From Ailurus styani (lineage: Eukaryota > Chordata > Mammalia > Carnivora > Ailuridae), in contig LNAC01000861.1 of assembly GCA_002007465.1 (NCBI GenBank), forward strand, positions 520,458 to 584,457: a stretch of DNA of 64,000 nucleotides. The letters run 5' to 3'. A model generated the notes under the pieces. It worked only from the letters and a program-made list of their open reading frames with translations, ran no database searches and was not told the DNA's origin. Of this stretch, positions 23,432 to 35,380 are shown one piece after another. The position numbers and the translations under genes were made by a program. Positions within the stretch are counted from its first letter, which is position 1. Each line of letters opens with the position of its first letter.

Positions 23432-23709
23432 AAATGGCCACTGCATTTTTTGTTTGTTTGTTTTGGGGGTTTTGTGTGTGTGTGTGTGTGGTTTTTTGTT
23501 TGGGGGGTGGTTGAGAGAGAGAACATGTCTGTGTGTCCATGGGCATGAGTTGGGGGGGGGGGACCAGAAAGAGAGGGAGAGAGAATCCCAAGCAGGCTCC
23601 ACACTCAGCATGGAGCCTGATCTCCCAACCCTGAGATCATGATGCGAGCCAAAATCAAGAGTCTTAACGCTTAACCTATTAAGCCACACAAGAGCCCCAA
23701 ATGGCCACT
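23432..23709 (-). mobile_element. CAN-SINE, minus strand, perfect 11-bp TSD
   Basis: Body 23443-23698, TSD aaatggccact exact at 23432-23442 and 23699-23709. The tail complement has become complex: (GTTT)n, then (TG)n, then G/T-rich sequence, and there is a G10 run in the body. Head complement 'aagccacacaagagcccc' is diverged although the TSD is intact. Confidence 0.9.
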
Positions 23710-24557
23710 CTTCTAATGGACAACTTAGGAAGTAGGGTTTTTCTTCTTCTTTACTTTCATTCTTCCTTCCTTTTCTCAAGTTTCTAAAAAGAAATTGAGC
23801 TAATGGCCATGGAACTACTTATTAATGTGTCAAGTTCTCTGCTATACAACTAAGCTGTAGTGAACACACATGGGCAATGCATATGGAGGAAGCACCTAAT
23901 TTCCTTCCCATTTTCTTCTCCATATATACTTATGATAAAATATCCTGTTTTGTGAATATTGCATTTTAATGAATTTTAATATGCAGAATCCTTTTTGAAA
24001 GTTTTTTAAAAAAATCATTCTTTTAATTACTGAGATCAGCTTGAAGCAAAGGACTTGAAAAGCTTTGCCAAAGAAGAAAAAATAGTGTTCTAGAAAAAGT
24101 CAAAGTAAAGTGTTTTGACTTTATTTTTCTTCTGTTAAACTCATGGCAGTATTATGCTAGCAATTACCATCTTTCAAGTCAAAACTTTAAGAATCACTAA
24201 ATATCAGCTAATCAACGGCATTGTGCAATTCATTAAGAAAGATTTAAAACCCAAGTGCAAAAAGAAAAACATTTCAAGTGGTTCTGATAAGCTCCCAAAG
24301 ATCAGTTCTTATTTGAAAAATTTGATGGAATCAGAGTAGAATGGAATGTCATCATTAACCAGGGCCATTTCTTCACCTAAATCATTTTTCCAGTATTGAA
24401 CTTGAATAAAACTAATTCAGTTTGAAGAGGCCACTTTCTGATCTCTCCAATAAGATATTTTATAAGTCTGCATAAAACTCTCTTTCTTAGAATCAAAAAA
24501 AAATAGGGATATTTGAATTCCTAAATACTAAATTTAGAATCAGAAAACACATTTTTT
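23710..24557. other. No feature recognised
   Basis: AT-rich and unique-looking. The 61-codon ORF at 24154-24339 is lysine-rich with no recognisable domain. Confidence 0.4.
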
Positions 24558-24784
24558 AAACAACATTTATTGGGGCACCTGGGTGGCACAGTTGGTTAAG
24601 TGCCCGACTCTTGATTTTGGCTCAGGTCATGATCTCTCGAGACTGAGACCTACTTTGAGATCCATGTTGGGCTCCATATTGGGTGTGGAGCCTACTTAAG
24701 ATTCTCTCTCCCTTTATCTCTTCCCTTCCTGTTCCTCTCTCTCTAAAATTAAAATAAAATAACAAAATAAGCAACATTTGTCAT
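24558..24784 (+). mobile_element. CAN-SINE, older subfamily
   Basis: Body about 24572-24768, with 'gttggttaagtgcccgactc' and 'ttgattttggctcaggtcat' heads typical of older, pan-carnivoran subfamilies. TSD caacatttat / caacatttgt (24561-24570 / 24772-24781), one mismatch. Confidence 0.92.
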
Positions 24785-25317
24785 CTCTTTAGAATGGTCA
24801 GGCAAATATGACTCTTGCTTCATTAAAGTGCTGTCTTCATTGACATGCATTCCTTTATGTAAGAACATGTTTACAATGGGACCAGTTAACTCACAAGGAA
24901 ATTTTTGTCAATCACTCCTAATAGAGAACATTTCCCTAAAGATGTACTATTATTCACTTTGTCCTTGAAGCAAGAAAACAAATGATAATCCAGAGATGCA
25001 TAATTGATTGTTTTGTTATTAAGTTTAAGGAAAAAAACTGTGAGTCATGCTCTCATAATGTTTATGTAATTTTCTGACTTCATGATAGTTTCCCTCAAAG
25101 GCAAATGCTCAGGATAATAGATCATCAGCCCTCTCTTGTTTTATATCATTGTGACTAACTTCTACCCCCTTTTCCTCCACTGCACTAAGTTGTGAATCTG
25201 GAAGTTATTTTGAGTATTGCTTCAATTAAAGTGATCAGTATGTGTTGTCTTTAAGTGTTTTTCATAATTTAACAATTCTTTTTTTTTTTTAATTAACAAT
25301 GAGCTTTAAGAGATGTA
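24785..25317. other. No feature recognised
   Basis: Unique-looking, AT-rich. A poly-T run at about 25279-25290 sits between similar flanks (aatttaacaa / aattaacaa), too imprecise to call an insertion. Confidence 0.4.
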
Positions 25318-25412
25318 TCCAAACTCTGCCACATAGTAACCATGTGACCTTACAAGAGTTACCCATCTTCCCTGGGTTTCATTATGCTTATCTACAAAAT
25401 TAGGTAGTGACC
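25318..25412 (+). mobile_element. MIR SINE core
   Basis: 'aactctgccacatagtaacc', 'atgtgaccttacaagagtta' and 'ccctgggtttcattatgct' follow the MIR core ('ctctgccacttactagctgtgtgacc...cctcagtttcctcatctg'). Confidence 0.7.
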
Positions 25413-27012
25413 ATGACAAAAATGCACGAGCTACATGCCTCCCAGAAATGACTCCCAAAAGGTAATTTGGAAATACAAATGGTGGTAATGTAGGGCAGAG
25501 TTGTGGGAAAATCTGGGATTAGGTGGAAAAAGATAAACATCTGGATAAGGGGAAATCCAGAGGTTTTTGGAACAGACAAAAGCGTTAGGACTTTGCAGAT
25601 CCCTTTGTGTGTAATTTCAAACCCTGTGAGTTCCAAGTATGGAGATCCAGGTATGTAGCAGCAGTGTGAACAATATCCTAAAGGCACACTGAGTCAGGAT
25701 CCAAGTAGCTGTGAAAAGTCCCAGAAAGGTCAGGGACTAAGAGATGATTCACACAGCAAGGACATTGCTGCTTTAGATGTCACTCTGGCCTTTGCCTACA
25801 GGATAGAATGGAGAGGGGGGGGATTTGGAAGGAGAATGGGAAACCACTCTAGCAACTGATCTGGGGGCCAATCCAAGGCACAGAACTCAGTTCTATGCCT
25901 CAGTGCACAAAACATCACAGGGTAGGGGCTGTGGTTGATGTTCACCGAGGAATCCTGATATAGAAAGCACTGGGGTTGGGGCTAGTGTGTGGGAATCAGA
26001 ATTTAGGAGAAACTGGGCTCTTAGGTGAGATTTAATAAATGGGAGAGGTCCCTGTGAGTGACTGGGCAGGCGTTTAGTCATCCAAAGGAGGGTGGCCTAG
26101 GAAACGGAAATTAAAGACAAACATCAAAGTCTGGATGTCCAGTATAGCAAGGCAATCATCTCAGTTTTGCAAACATTTGCTGCCTGAAGATCTCTTTGGT
26201 TCCAGACACTGTGAACATGGAATTAAAGACAGGGACAGTATTTTTAGACTCAAAATCCAGTCCAATTGAGAATTTATGAACACGTGGAGATCAGAATTAG
26301 GGATGAGAGAGAATGTCTATGCTGCCCTCTCTACCTGATGCTGAATCCCAAATGTGGAATAATATACCATTTTATCCAGGACTGAATGCAAGCAGGGGAA
26401 AAAAATAGAAAAAGTGTTATCATGGTCACCAAAATTTGCATTTCTGTAACTCAAGTAGTTTATGAATGAGTTGTGCCATGAAGCAATTTCTTGTTGCTTC
26501 CCTGACATTCATTCCTACTTCCCACTTCCTCAAAACTCTTCTTTTTGTTGGTGGTGGTGGTGGTGGTCCACAAGGTCACAAGGACTCCAGCTCCCCTACC
26601 AGTTTCACGGGTAAGGGTAAAACACATAACCTAGGTGCAGTCATTCATGGCCTCCACCAACTTGGCCACAGTAATTGGTTCGGGGTGGGCAAGTGACCTA
26701 AGCTGGTCTAGTTAGTATGAACTAGAAGATTTCACTGCAAATACTGAGATGAAATGCTCTTTTCCTCTTGACCGTCAACGAGGAGGCAAGCAAATCTAGA
26801 GGTGCGGCAGCCATTTTGGGAGCACAAGGATAGAGCCAATGTGAAGACAGAACTGACTCCTGGGGAGAAAAGTTCAAAGCTAGAAAGAGGAAAACCATGT
26901 GGTATCCAGACCACTCCCAGGAAGAGCCAGCTATATGAGCCTCTGCTGGCTCCAGCACACAGTTTTTTTTTCTCTTTTTCCTTAAGCAAATCTGGATTGA
27001 ACTTCCTTTTAT
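25413..27012. other. Unassigned; (GGT)n at 26548-26566
   Basis: A short (GGT)6 microsatellite lies at about 26548-26566. 26570-26960 ('aattggttcggggtgggcaa', 'gcggcagccattttggga') resembles an old dispersed LTR- or DNA-type repeat that I cannot name. No gene seen. Confidence 0.35.
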
Positions 27013-27210
27013 TGAAACCAAAGACAAAACCTTAAAAAAAAAGTATTTGAGACTGGGAGAGAACGAGAGGGGGTAGGATCAGAGGGAGAAGCAGACTCCC
27101 ACTGAGCAGGGAGCCTGATGCAGGACTTGATCCAGGGACTCCAGGATCGTGACCTGAGCTGAAGGCAGTCACTTAACCTACTGAGCCACCCAGGTGACTG
27201 AAACCAAAGA
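27013..27210 (-). mobile_element. CAN-SINE, minus strand, perfect 12-bp TSD
   Basis: Body 27025-27198 with head complement 'ctgagccacccaggtgac'. TSD tgaaaccaaaga exact at 27013-27024 and 27199-27210. Confidence 0.93.
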
Positions 27211-28800
27211 TATTTTTAATGATGATGCAGCTGTTCTCTTTAACATGAGCACCAGGCTCCCTGGTCTGCCGTTACCTTGCTGTGTCACTTGCGATTTCTC
27301 TGTGGGACATAGTTTCCTTTTATCTAGTACATGGAGGTAGGGCTAATATCTATTTACCATCATTTTCATATCTAAAGATTAATGATATTCATCAAAATGG
27401 CCCCAGACTCCTATCAAACTAGTTCCAGATCCTACTCTGAGAATAAGATTGGGTGGGAGAGAGAAGTGGCCCCTAAAAGTCAAGGGAGAGTGACATGGAC
27501 TGAAGAGTATCCAGGATACATTTTACTGGCTTTACTTAGAGTTTCAGCCAATTTGAAATTCAGCCAATTTCAACCCAGAAACCCCTGGGTGTTTCTTACT
27601 ACCCTGCTTAGGAAATACCTCAATAGTGAATAAAAAATATGTCCATAGTGATGTGGAATTGGTGATCTAAATGCATGAGCATGGCAATCGTGGAGACAAT
27701 CTGACTGAGCTATAAAACAAAGAGAAAAATCTCTGGTAGAAGAGTTAAAGCAAATGAGGGCATCAAGGAGCACCAAAATAAAGGCAGACTTCTTCAAAAT
27801 TTGGATGGCTTCTTCTACTTCTTCATGGCATCCTATGGAACTAGCCCAGGATTGTGCCCACATATGTTATCAATTGCTTGTTGTCTCCTTCCCCTAACTA
27901 CTCCATCCAGCAGCATCCCTGGAAATATCTAAAACCCAGGACAGATAATGTAGTTGTTATCTTGATTTTGTAACATGACAAATTTGTAGAATTTGTAACA
28001 TAACAAAATGACATGTAACTAAAATTACATTTGTATTTTACATAATGCCAAAATGTGCCGTTGTCTAAAATTAAATCTTTGGATGGCACCTCTCCCACAT
28101 GAATAAAGTTTTCATACCTGTTCTGGGGTCATCATCCCCCACATATGAGTGAACCCTGATAACTTCAGCCCTTCCCAAAACCACAAGGAAGTGCCATCTA
28201 TGCCTCCATCTTTCCTGTCCCCTGAGTTAGTTTTGTCTCCTGCATTTCACTCCTATACCTCTCTACAGGGGGAAACTAATTGTTTCTCCTTGGCCGCGTC
28301 ACCTTCTGCCAGTAGTCGTCATAGTCTGCTCTTCCTGCAACTCTTCCTGGACTTGCCAGAGAATTACTACTAATTCCCATTGGTGATCTTTTCCTCGATA
28401 TTCCTTTTGTTCCCATAGACCTAGATCATTCCCCTATATTTAACCAGCTCCCCATATGATTAAATCATGGCACTGTTATTCTTTGATGTCAATTCAGAAG
28501 ACACTTGTTTGTTATATAATCAGGAGATTTTTCTACTCCAAGAACTAACAATCTCAATGTGTTGGTGCTACAATGGTGACTAAAGTCATAATCATAAGTT
28601 GTTTTGTATTTAATTTATATAAGCCTGATAAATTTAAGTTCATCATGGCCTTTGTCCCTTAATCTATTTTTGAAATACAGATACTTTGTTAACATGGCAA
28701 GTATTTAGATACACAGCTTTATGAACGATAGTCGAAGTTTGGTAGGTGACCAATTCCATTACAATGATAAACTAAACTTCAAATATCAAATAGCAATCAT
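27211..28800. other. No feature recognised
   Basis: Unique-looking. A 97-codon minus ORF at 27570-27863 has no domain. Pyrimidine-rich 28150-28400 might be an L2-like remnant but is not convincing. Confidence 0.35.
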
Positions 28801-28805
28801 CATTT

Positions 28806-29190
28806 GTTCACTTGGACACACATTTACTAAGCACCTACAACATGCTAAGCACAGGGCTGAGTCCTATGCACAGAACAGTGACAAAAATGCTTTGGTCCTT
28901 GGGCACCTGGGTGGCTCAGTCGGTTAAGTGTCTGTCTTCAGCTCAAGTCATGATCCCAGGGTCCTGGGATCGAGTTCCACATCAGGCTCCTTGCTCAGTG
29001 GGAAGCCTGCTTCTCCCTTTCCTGCTCTCCCTGCTTGTGCCCTCTGTCAAATAAAAGAATAAAATCTTAAAACAAAACAAAACAAAAAACCTCTGGTCCT
29101 TCTCTTCCAGAACTTTCTACAGCAGATCTGACAGCCTTCTAGCAGCTTACGGTATGAAAAAACAAACGAGTTTCTGGCTAAATAGAATAA
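28806..29190 (-). mobile_element. L2 3'-end fragment split by a CAN-SINE
   Basis: 28806-28889 ('catttactaagcacctacaa', 'atgctaagcacagggctgag') and 29102-29190 ('ctcttccagaactttctaca') are consecutive parts of an antisense L2 3' end, separated by the SINE at 28901-29090. The split demonstrates relative age directly. Confidence 0.65.
28890..29101 (+). mobile_element. CAN-SINE nested in L2
   Basis: Body 28901-29090 with 'gggcacctgggtggctcagt' and a tail ending in (AACAA)n. TSD ctttggtcctt / ctctggtcctt (28890-28900 / 29091-29101), one mismatch. Confidence 0.93.
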
Positions 29191-29659
29191 AGACCATGAC
29201 AGAGATATAAGCAGTATGCTTTAGGTACACAGAGAGGGGGTGGTTACTTCTTTGAGGGGAGATTGGTACCAGCTTCCTAGGGGTATTAGAGAATAATCTG
29301 TAAGGAAAAAAGTATAGAGCAGGCCAAGCAACCAAATGAACACAAGCTGTCCCCCTAGAAATCTTTACTTGCCATTGTTGTTTGTGTCTATGCTAATGGC
29401 AATAACAACCTGTCAGAACAATGAACTCTAAGGACACACAATTTTGTTTCATCTTAGGACCTACCCCATCACTGAGACAGCACAGATCATGGCAAGAGAA
29501 TAAAACTGCATATAAAAATTTATGGCTTCTCATCAGTGTTTAAGTTTCAACATATCACGGAAATTGTTTTTAATGCATATGAATGGGAATTTCTTGGAGC
29601 TATGAATTGGATTGCACACCACCACCTTCAAGTCAAGTCAATAACATGTCTTGACAGAG
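29191..29659. other. No feature recognised
   Basis: Unique-looking sequence with no supported feature. Confidence 0.4.
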
Positions 29660-30095
29660 CTTAACATGGTATGCAGCCTGCCTACCTCAACAATCTTACC
29701 TTCAGCCACTTCCCTCATGCAAATACTGTTTTCAGATTTATAAGCCTCCATGCTCTTCGCCTTCATGCTATGGTTTTTCCTGACTCCGTCTGTGTTGTTC
29801 CCTCTTGCAGGGACACAAGCTTCTCCTCCTCTACCCTCTGCAGGGCTAACTGCTATTCGTCAGAGCTCAAGAACCATCCCTTTGGGAAACTTTCAGTGAT
29901 ACCTGCTTCCGAATAAGCACACTAAGAGATCTGCCCAGACTATTAGGGTTCTAGAGGGTGGAGTAGCTTTTGTAACACTTACTTTATTGGTATTTATCTC
30001 CCACTAGGCCATGTGATTCTTGGAGATAAGACATGTGTTATTTTTATTTATTTGTATTTGTCTATTGGTATCCACACAGGAATGGTAAGCACATC
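29660..30095 (+). mobile_element. L2 3'-end region, plus strand
   Basis: 'cacttccctcatgcaaatac', 'agagctcaagaaccatccct', 'cttactttattggtatttat' and 'gccatgtgattcttggagat' match, in order, the L2 3' terminus ('...cactcatcacactgtattg...agactgtgagctccttgag'). Diverged, non-coding remnant. Confidence 0.55.
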
Positions 30096-30384
30096 GCATA
30101 CTTTGCTCTCCTTCTCTCTTTCTTCACACACAGCAGACAGCAAAAGCCCACCACCACGCAATTTCCTAGTATGCTTTTCTCAAAAACATTCTCATCCCAA
30201 TTCTCCAGGCATATCCTGCCAATCACTCAGAGCTGGCACACAAATCCATGCAGTATTCTTGCCTTTACTAGGCTCTAAATCCTCATATGAATAATTAATC
30301 TATCAAAGATTGCCTCCTATTTTCCTAATATCATACCTGGAGGTCGTGTAATAGGTGCCTACTTTGTTCAAGTCACCCTCCTTG

Positions 30385-30535
30385 GCTATTTATACACATT
30401 ACCTGCTGTAATACTCATGACAATGTATTTGTGCTAATAATTAATTTATTATCCACATATGAGAAAACAGATACACAAGAGTTCAGACACTAGTCTGAGG
30501 CCATGCTAGTAAGCCGAAATTATAAACCACAGCTA
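30385..30535 (-). mobile_element. MIR fragment, minus strand
   Basis: 'tatacacattacctgctgta', 'actcatgacaatgtatttgt', 'tatccacatatgagaaaaca' and 'gaggccatgctagtaag' correspond to the antisense MIR 3' half. Confidence 0.55.
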
Positions 30536-30846
30536 CAAAGTTTCTGTTATGCAAGAGGAATTGATCCTGAAGAGCTCCTGTACTGTAGCGCCTATGGACG
30601 ACACTACTACCTTGTACACTTGCTAAGAGGGCAGATCTCATGGTAAGTGTTCTTCTCACACATACCCAAATAATAATAAAAAGAAGAATAAATAAAGAGG
30701 GCAGAAGAATTTTGAAGGTGAAGAATGTATTATGGCATAGACTGTGGCAACGGTTTCAAGGATATACTTACCTCCAACACATCAAGCTGCATACATCGAA
30801 CAGATACGGCTTGTGTATCAAGCATACCACAATAAAGTGCATTAAA

Positions 30847-31081
30847 AAATAAACCACAGGGGCGCCTGGGTGACTCAGTGGGTTAAGCCTCTGCCTTCTG
30901 CTCAGGTCATGATCTCAGGGTCCTGGAGTCTAGTTCTGCATCAGGCTCTCTGCTCAGCAGGGAGCCTGCTTCTTCCTCTCTCTCTGCCTGCCTCTCTGCC
31001 TACTTGTGATCTCTCTCCTTCTCTGTATCGAATAAATAAATAAAATCTTAAAAAAATAAAATAAAATAAAATAAGCCACAG
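30847..31081 (+). mobile_element. CAN-SINE, 13-bp TSD
   Basis: Body 30860-31068, ending in (AAAAT)n. TSD aaataaaccacag / aaataagccacag (30847-30859 / 31069-31081), one mismatch. Head 'gggcgcctgggtgactcagt' belongs to the younger subfamily. Confidence 0.94.
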
Positions 31082-31325
31082 CTGTTTGACTTCCAAGTCT
31101 AGGCTTTATCCACTGCCTGCAGGAAATGTGAATTTGTTTTGTTGTTTGCTTTAGCCATTCATTCTCAAAGAGCTCGGACTCAGGCTCCTGCAGTTGCTGC
31201 TGTCTCTCTCTTTCCTGGCCAAACCTCTGTCCCCACGCTACAGTAGAAACAGGTAGATCTGTTCAGTGTCAGTGAGGTGAGGAGGATGGTGGCTACAAAG
31301 AATGTGGATGCAAGTCGACTGAGTA
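31082..31325. other. No feature recognised
   Basis: Unique-looking sequence. Confidence 0.4.
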
Positions 31326-31380
31326 CAAATTCTCAGATCTTCATAAAAAAAAAAAACAACCAAATTCTCGGATCTTCATA
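31326..31380 (+). mobile_element. A-tail-only insertion with 20-bp duplication
   Basis: The 20-bp direct repeat at 31326-31345 and 31361-31380 differs at one base (ctcAgatc / ctcGgatc) and flanks only a 15-nt A-rich segment (31346-31360, A11 then caac). This is the footprint expected if L1 machinery inserted little more than a poly(A) tail. Confidence 0.6.
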
Positions 31381-32245
31381 ACTCTTTGTGAAATTGGTGT
31401 TTTCCTCACCTTTTCCCAATCATGTTTTCTGCCCCTTTCCTTCTAATTGCTCTGTGGAAGGCTGAAATGACAGTTGCTTTTCTCACCACGTACATTCTCT
31501 TCCTCTGCCTCACACACACAGACAAATTTGTTATTTCTGGGTTGTTCTTGAGTTCTGGACTCTTGTTGATGGTTGATTTTTTTTTTTCTATCTTGGAAAA
31601 AGGAATTTCAAGGCATTGCCTTTTAAAGACATATAAAGGGAGACATATAAAGACATATAAGGGAGAGGGGAAAACCACACACATCTGAAGGATCCCATGG
31701 ATTTTGTAATAGATCTGTTTTAAAAGCTTTCATTTAATCCAGTGAAATTTGGACTCGATTTAATTCAATCCAATCCAAATTAATCCAGACCAGCCTGAAT
31801 GGTACATCTGTCTGAACTTAGCTTAAACTTTCTATCAGAAACACACCATTTTGAAGCTTAACCTGGACACGTCCTTAGATTTAGTTCCTGGGAGTGGAAA
31901 AGTATCATGACAAGTGGCAAATGTGTCAGTTTCTAATGGCTGTTTCGTCTTTTTTTTCTCAGTGCATGATCTCCTCTGCAGAGCTTAGGCTTTGGACAGA
32001 CTTCAGTTCTGAATCGTCTTGATCATTTCTTCCATTTTTTTCAAATCTGAGGTTATATGTCCATGACTCCCCCAGTTTAGATCTTGACCAGAATAACCTC
32101 TGGAGAATTAATAGTGAAGTGACAAACCAGAGCTCACAGAACAGATATGCAAAACTGTCCCCTCTCTCACTTTCCCCATTGGAGGAGCTGATAGTCATCT
32201 GTGAGAGTCCAGCTTCCTTTTAAAGTCAGTCCTGACTAAACCAAA
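31381..32245. other. No gene; small tandem at 31628-31666
   Basis: An irregular tandem of 'gacatataaaggga' units lies at 31628-31666. The rest is unique-looking. Overlapping ORFs on both strands at 31406-31688 are not recognised. Confidence 0.4.
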
Positions 32246-32459
32246 TCACTTATGGGGGCACCTGAGTGGCTCCGTTGGCAAAGTGTCTGTATTCAGCTCA
32301 GTCATCATCCAGGAGTCCTGGGGTTGAGCCCTGAGTTGGGCCCTGCTCAGAGGGGAGCCTGCTTCTTCCTCAGTTTCTGCCCCTTCTCCCCCTTGTGCTA
32401 TTTCTCTCTCTCTCTCTCAAATAAATAAATAAATAAAAGCTTAAAAAAAGTCACTTATG
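32246..32459 (+). mobile_element. CAN-SINE, perfect 9-bp TSD
   Basis: Body 32255-32450, core diverged ('tccgttggcaaagtgtctgt'), tail (AAAT)n. TSD tcacttatg exact at 32246-32254 and 32451-32459. Confidence 0.92.
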
Positions 32460-33224
32460 AACTTATGCTTTGCTGCAGAAAATCAGAAAACTCATTCTCT
32501 TCTCTTCAATTAATCCAGATGACTAAAAACCACTGAAATCGCCTAACTTGCTTTTTAAAGAAGTATCTTTCATGCCCTGGAGTTCAAGCTGCTCCCATGT
32601 GAAAGTAACATATTACCTTTTATCCTAAATAATGCTGAGTTCTATGCTATTTACCCTCAGGAGTCAATAATTTGTAAATGAATTAATAAGTCTGAACGTG
32701 TATGGGACTAACTCTGAACATGTCCAAAAGGTTAACTCACTTTTAACTAGAGCATAATGCTGAAACAATGAAGATTCTATAACAGTGCTAGTTTGCATAT
32801 TTCCATTTGTCCCTCCTGGAACCCAGGCCACTCACTGTCTTACCCACTCATGCTTTGGGCACTGAGGAGAAGTGCAAGGGTGTGTGGAATGAGCAGAGTA
32901 AGAGTATTGTCACTTCTGGGAAAGAAGTAGTCCTCAAGATATTTCTGATGGATAGCATATCTCCTGCACTGTCTGAACATCCATGAAGAAAGCAGGAGCA
33001 ATATGCAAGAGTTGGGTTCTTTTTCCAGTTATTCCTCTGGATATATTCAAGGCCATTGTAGAAATTTTCATCCTACCTTTCTTCAGGAAGCACATACTGG
33101 AAGGACATTCTATACAGAGTATTAACGCTAGAGGTTAGGGGATGGCATTGGAGTTAAAATAATTGTACATTTTTGCCTAAGGGAGAGAATGTAAGCAGGT
33201 ACAAAATAATTATCCCTTACTTTG
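32460..33224. other. No feature recognised
   Basis: Unique-looking sequence with no supported feature. Confidence 0.4.
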
Positions 33225-33838
33225 CATTATGCTTTACTGCTGAGTAAAAACTTATATGTATGTATATTAATTATTATATTTATCTTCATAATTCTTGAGG
33301 TGAAGGGACCCAGGCATTATTACTCAATTTTAGAGGTGAAAACAATATAGCTGGGAATTTATAGGAATTACCTGTGGCAAATTACATCATTGGCTGAATT
33401 CCTCACCCCTCCCTGCATCAATTTACTTTGCCAGGTGACTTTAAGTTCCTCCCACAAAAAGAGTGGAGAATATTTGCCACCCCTTGACTCTGACTTTATC
33501 CCTTGCACTGCCTACAGAACAAGAAGGAAGCAGTGGTGTGCCAATTCTGAGTGTCAGCCCAAGAGGTCCTGTATGTTTACATTTACACACTGACCTTCCA
33601 CCAACAATATAAGAAGAACATACCCAGGAGAGCATATGGGTCCCAGGAGAAGGATGAGAGAAGAATGTGGAGTAGAGTCACCCTAGGTATGCCCAAGGTA
33701 GCTCAGCTGGCCAACAGACTCACAGGGAATAATAAATGATTGGTCTTTTAAGCCACTGAGTTTGGGCTGGGTTTAGCAGTAATAGCACGCAGGTTGCCAA
33801 AACTACACAGCTAGTTAGGAGAAGGTCAGAGATCAGTC
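33225..33838 (-). mobile_element. MIR-like remnant possibly split by an LTR-like repeat
   Basis: 33280-33390 ('cttcataattcttgaggtga', 'attattactcaattttagag') and 33795-33838 ('aaaactacacagctagttag') both resemble antisense MIR 3' sequence. Between them, 33393-33790 ends 'ataataaatgattggtcttt', 'taagccactgagtttgggct', like the 3' part of an old LTR-type repeat. The nesting is tentative. Confidence 0.4.
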
Positions 33839-33949
33839 ATTACTTTTGACTCCAAAACCACTGACATTCCATTATTCCAGATGTCTCCTGAACATTTCAT
33901 CTGAGTCTAGACAGCTTCTCAGTTTTGAGGCTAAGAAACTTTCCAGCAA

Positions 33950-34365
33950 CCTGTACCTTACAAGCTAGTCCAACATGGGTGTCATTATCCCCTAACATAA
34001 TTCTCTGCTATAGATACGCTGCTATCCTTCCACCAGCTCTTCTTACGTGTTCTTTCTCTTTCTCCATGTACTCAGTCCTAGTGGTCACTACCCCTTCTCT
34101 GCTCAGCCAGATCTGCTTATTTAACCCTTCACTTCCAGTCCATCCATTCATGACCTCTCCCCTCTTCACTTATTCTCTGCTTACCTGGTACTTAGCATTT
34201 ATTTGTGGTCTCAACCCCGCACAATCACACCTCTAATCCCTGCTCTTGATGACTATATGCCTTGCCTCCATAGCTCACTATAAGCTCCCCACAGGACCCA
34301 AGACCTCTGCTTCCCTGGTGTACCTATAATACATAGATGAGTGAATAAATAAATAATAATTAAAC
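33950..34365 (+). mobile_element. L2 3'-end region, plus strand
   Basis: 'ctgcttacctggtacttagc', 'atttatttgtggtctc', 'agctcactataagctcccca' and a terminal 'gatgagtgaataaataaata' follow the L2 3' end order. The 103-codon ORF at 33925-34236 lies inside it and is therefore not a gene. Confidence 0.6.
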
Positions 34366-35379
34366 TCATAGTATATTAACTAGAAGGAGGATAAATTAGT
34401 GTAGTGCTCTTTTTTACTGCTTGCATAATTGCTCCATATCTCCAGACTGCTAAAAAGCAAATACAAGGATTCTGCAGCATTACCTTGATCTCTTAGCATC
34501 TGAAATACTACTGGAAAAGAAGAAATAAGTATGCCTTACCCAGAGAGATGAATGCTTCCATTCTCCACCAGGTGTCTCCTCAGGTTCAGCCATTTTCTCC
34601 AGCAGCATTCCTGTAAAAGATGAGGACAAGGCTAGGTTTAACAAGCAAGCACAGCACAGAGGAAGGCCACCTACTGCAAAGGACTGGAGGGCTGGTAACA
34701 GAGCACAACAAAGCAGGCAGAGATACGACTTCAAAAACTTGCTTCCCTGTGTGTGTGTGATGCGGGCACAACCGTTATTTCAAAGAACAGACCTCTGAAA
34801 ACATAGCTCATGGATCATTACTTATAAAAGATTACCAGCTCTTCTTTTAAAATGCAATTTCCACCTCAGGGAAAAACTTAATTTCCATGCATATCATACT
34901 CATTACCATTGGTACATAGGTGGCTTATTAGCAGACTTTGGTATTCTTAAAGATCCTTCTGTTGGAACTTTTGCATTTGAAGAAGAAAGCCAAATCAGCA
35001 ATAAGAACTCAGCATTTGCTCTGGTGTTCTTCCCAGCTTTCTACTGGATGCACTTGGAGTGGTAGGCCTATGTGAGCCTGGCCCCAAATCATCAACCATA
35101 ACACTGCCATAACCACGTGTAGGTACCTTGTGGGTCCAACAAACTGAAGGGTGTGCCAAGATGCTTCCAGGAACAGATCATTAGAGGTAGGTAGTCAGCA
35201 AAACAGGAGGTGATTCTGCTAGCTTGTGTACAAAAAGACACAGGCTTTCAGCTATAAAACTTCTATAACAACTAGGCCTTCCTGACAAGAAGCTTTTCTT
35301 TTGTACACAGCTGGTGTGTCTTGTCACTATTTCTTTTCAGGATTTGCCCTGGGTATTTATTTTAACACCAATCCCTTAG
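34366..35379. other. Unassigned; contains exon-like segment 34540-34610
   Basis: Mostly unique-looking. One minus-strand segment is bracketed by plausible splice sites (see the separate entry). Nothing else is supported. Confidence 0.4.
34540..34610 (-). other. Candidate 71-bp exon (splice-site bounded)
   Basis: On the minus strand a pyrimidine-rich tract (cttgtcctcatcttttacag) ends at 34611, and the segment closes with ctctgg followed by gtaagg starting at 34539. The body opens GAATG and reads 23 sense codons from that ATG to the donor (MLLEKMAEPEETPGG...). There is no recognised domain. It could be an exon of a lncRNA, a 5' coding exon, or coincidence. No neighbouring exon was identified. 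Confidence 0.25.
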
Positions 35380-35380
35380 A

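Noticed and set aside
25266..25300. Poly-T run between similar flanks as a third tail-only insertion
   Set aside because: The flanking sequences (aatttaacaa / aattaacaa) are short, AT-rich and inexact, so chance cannot be excluded.
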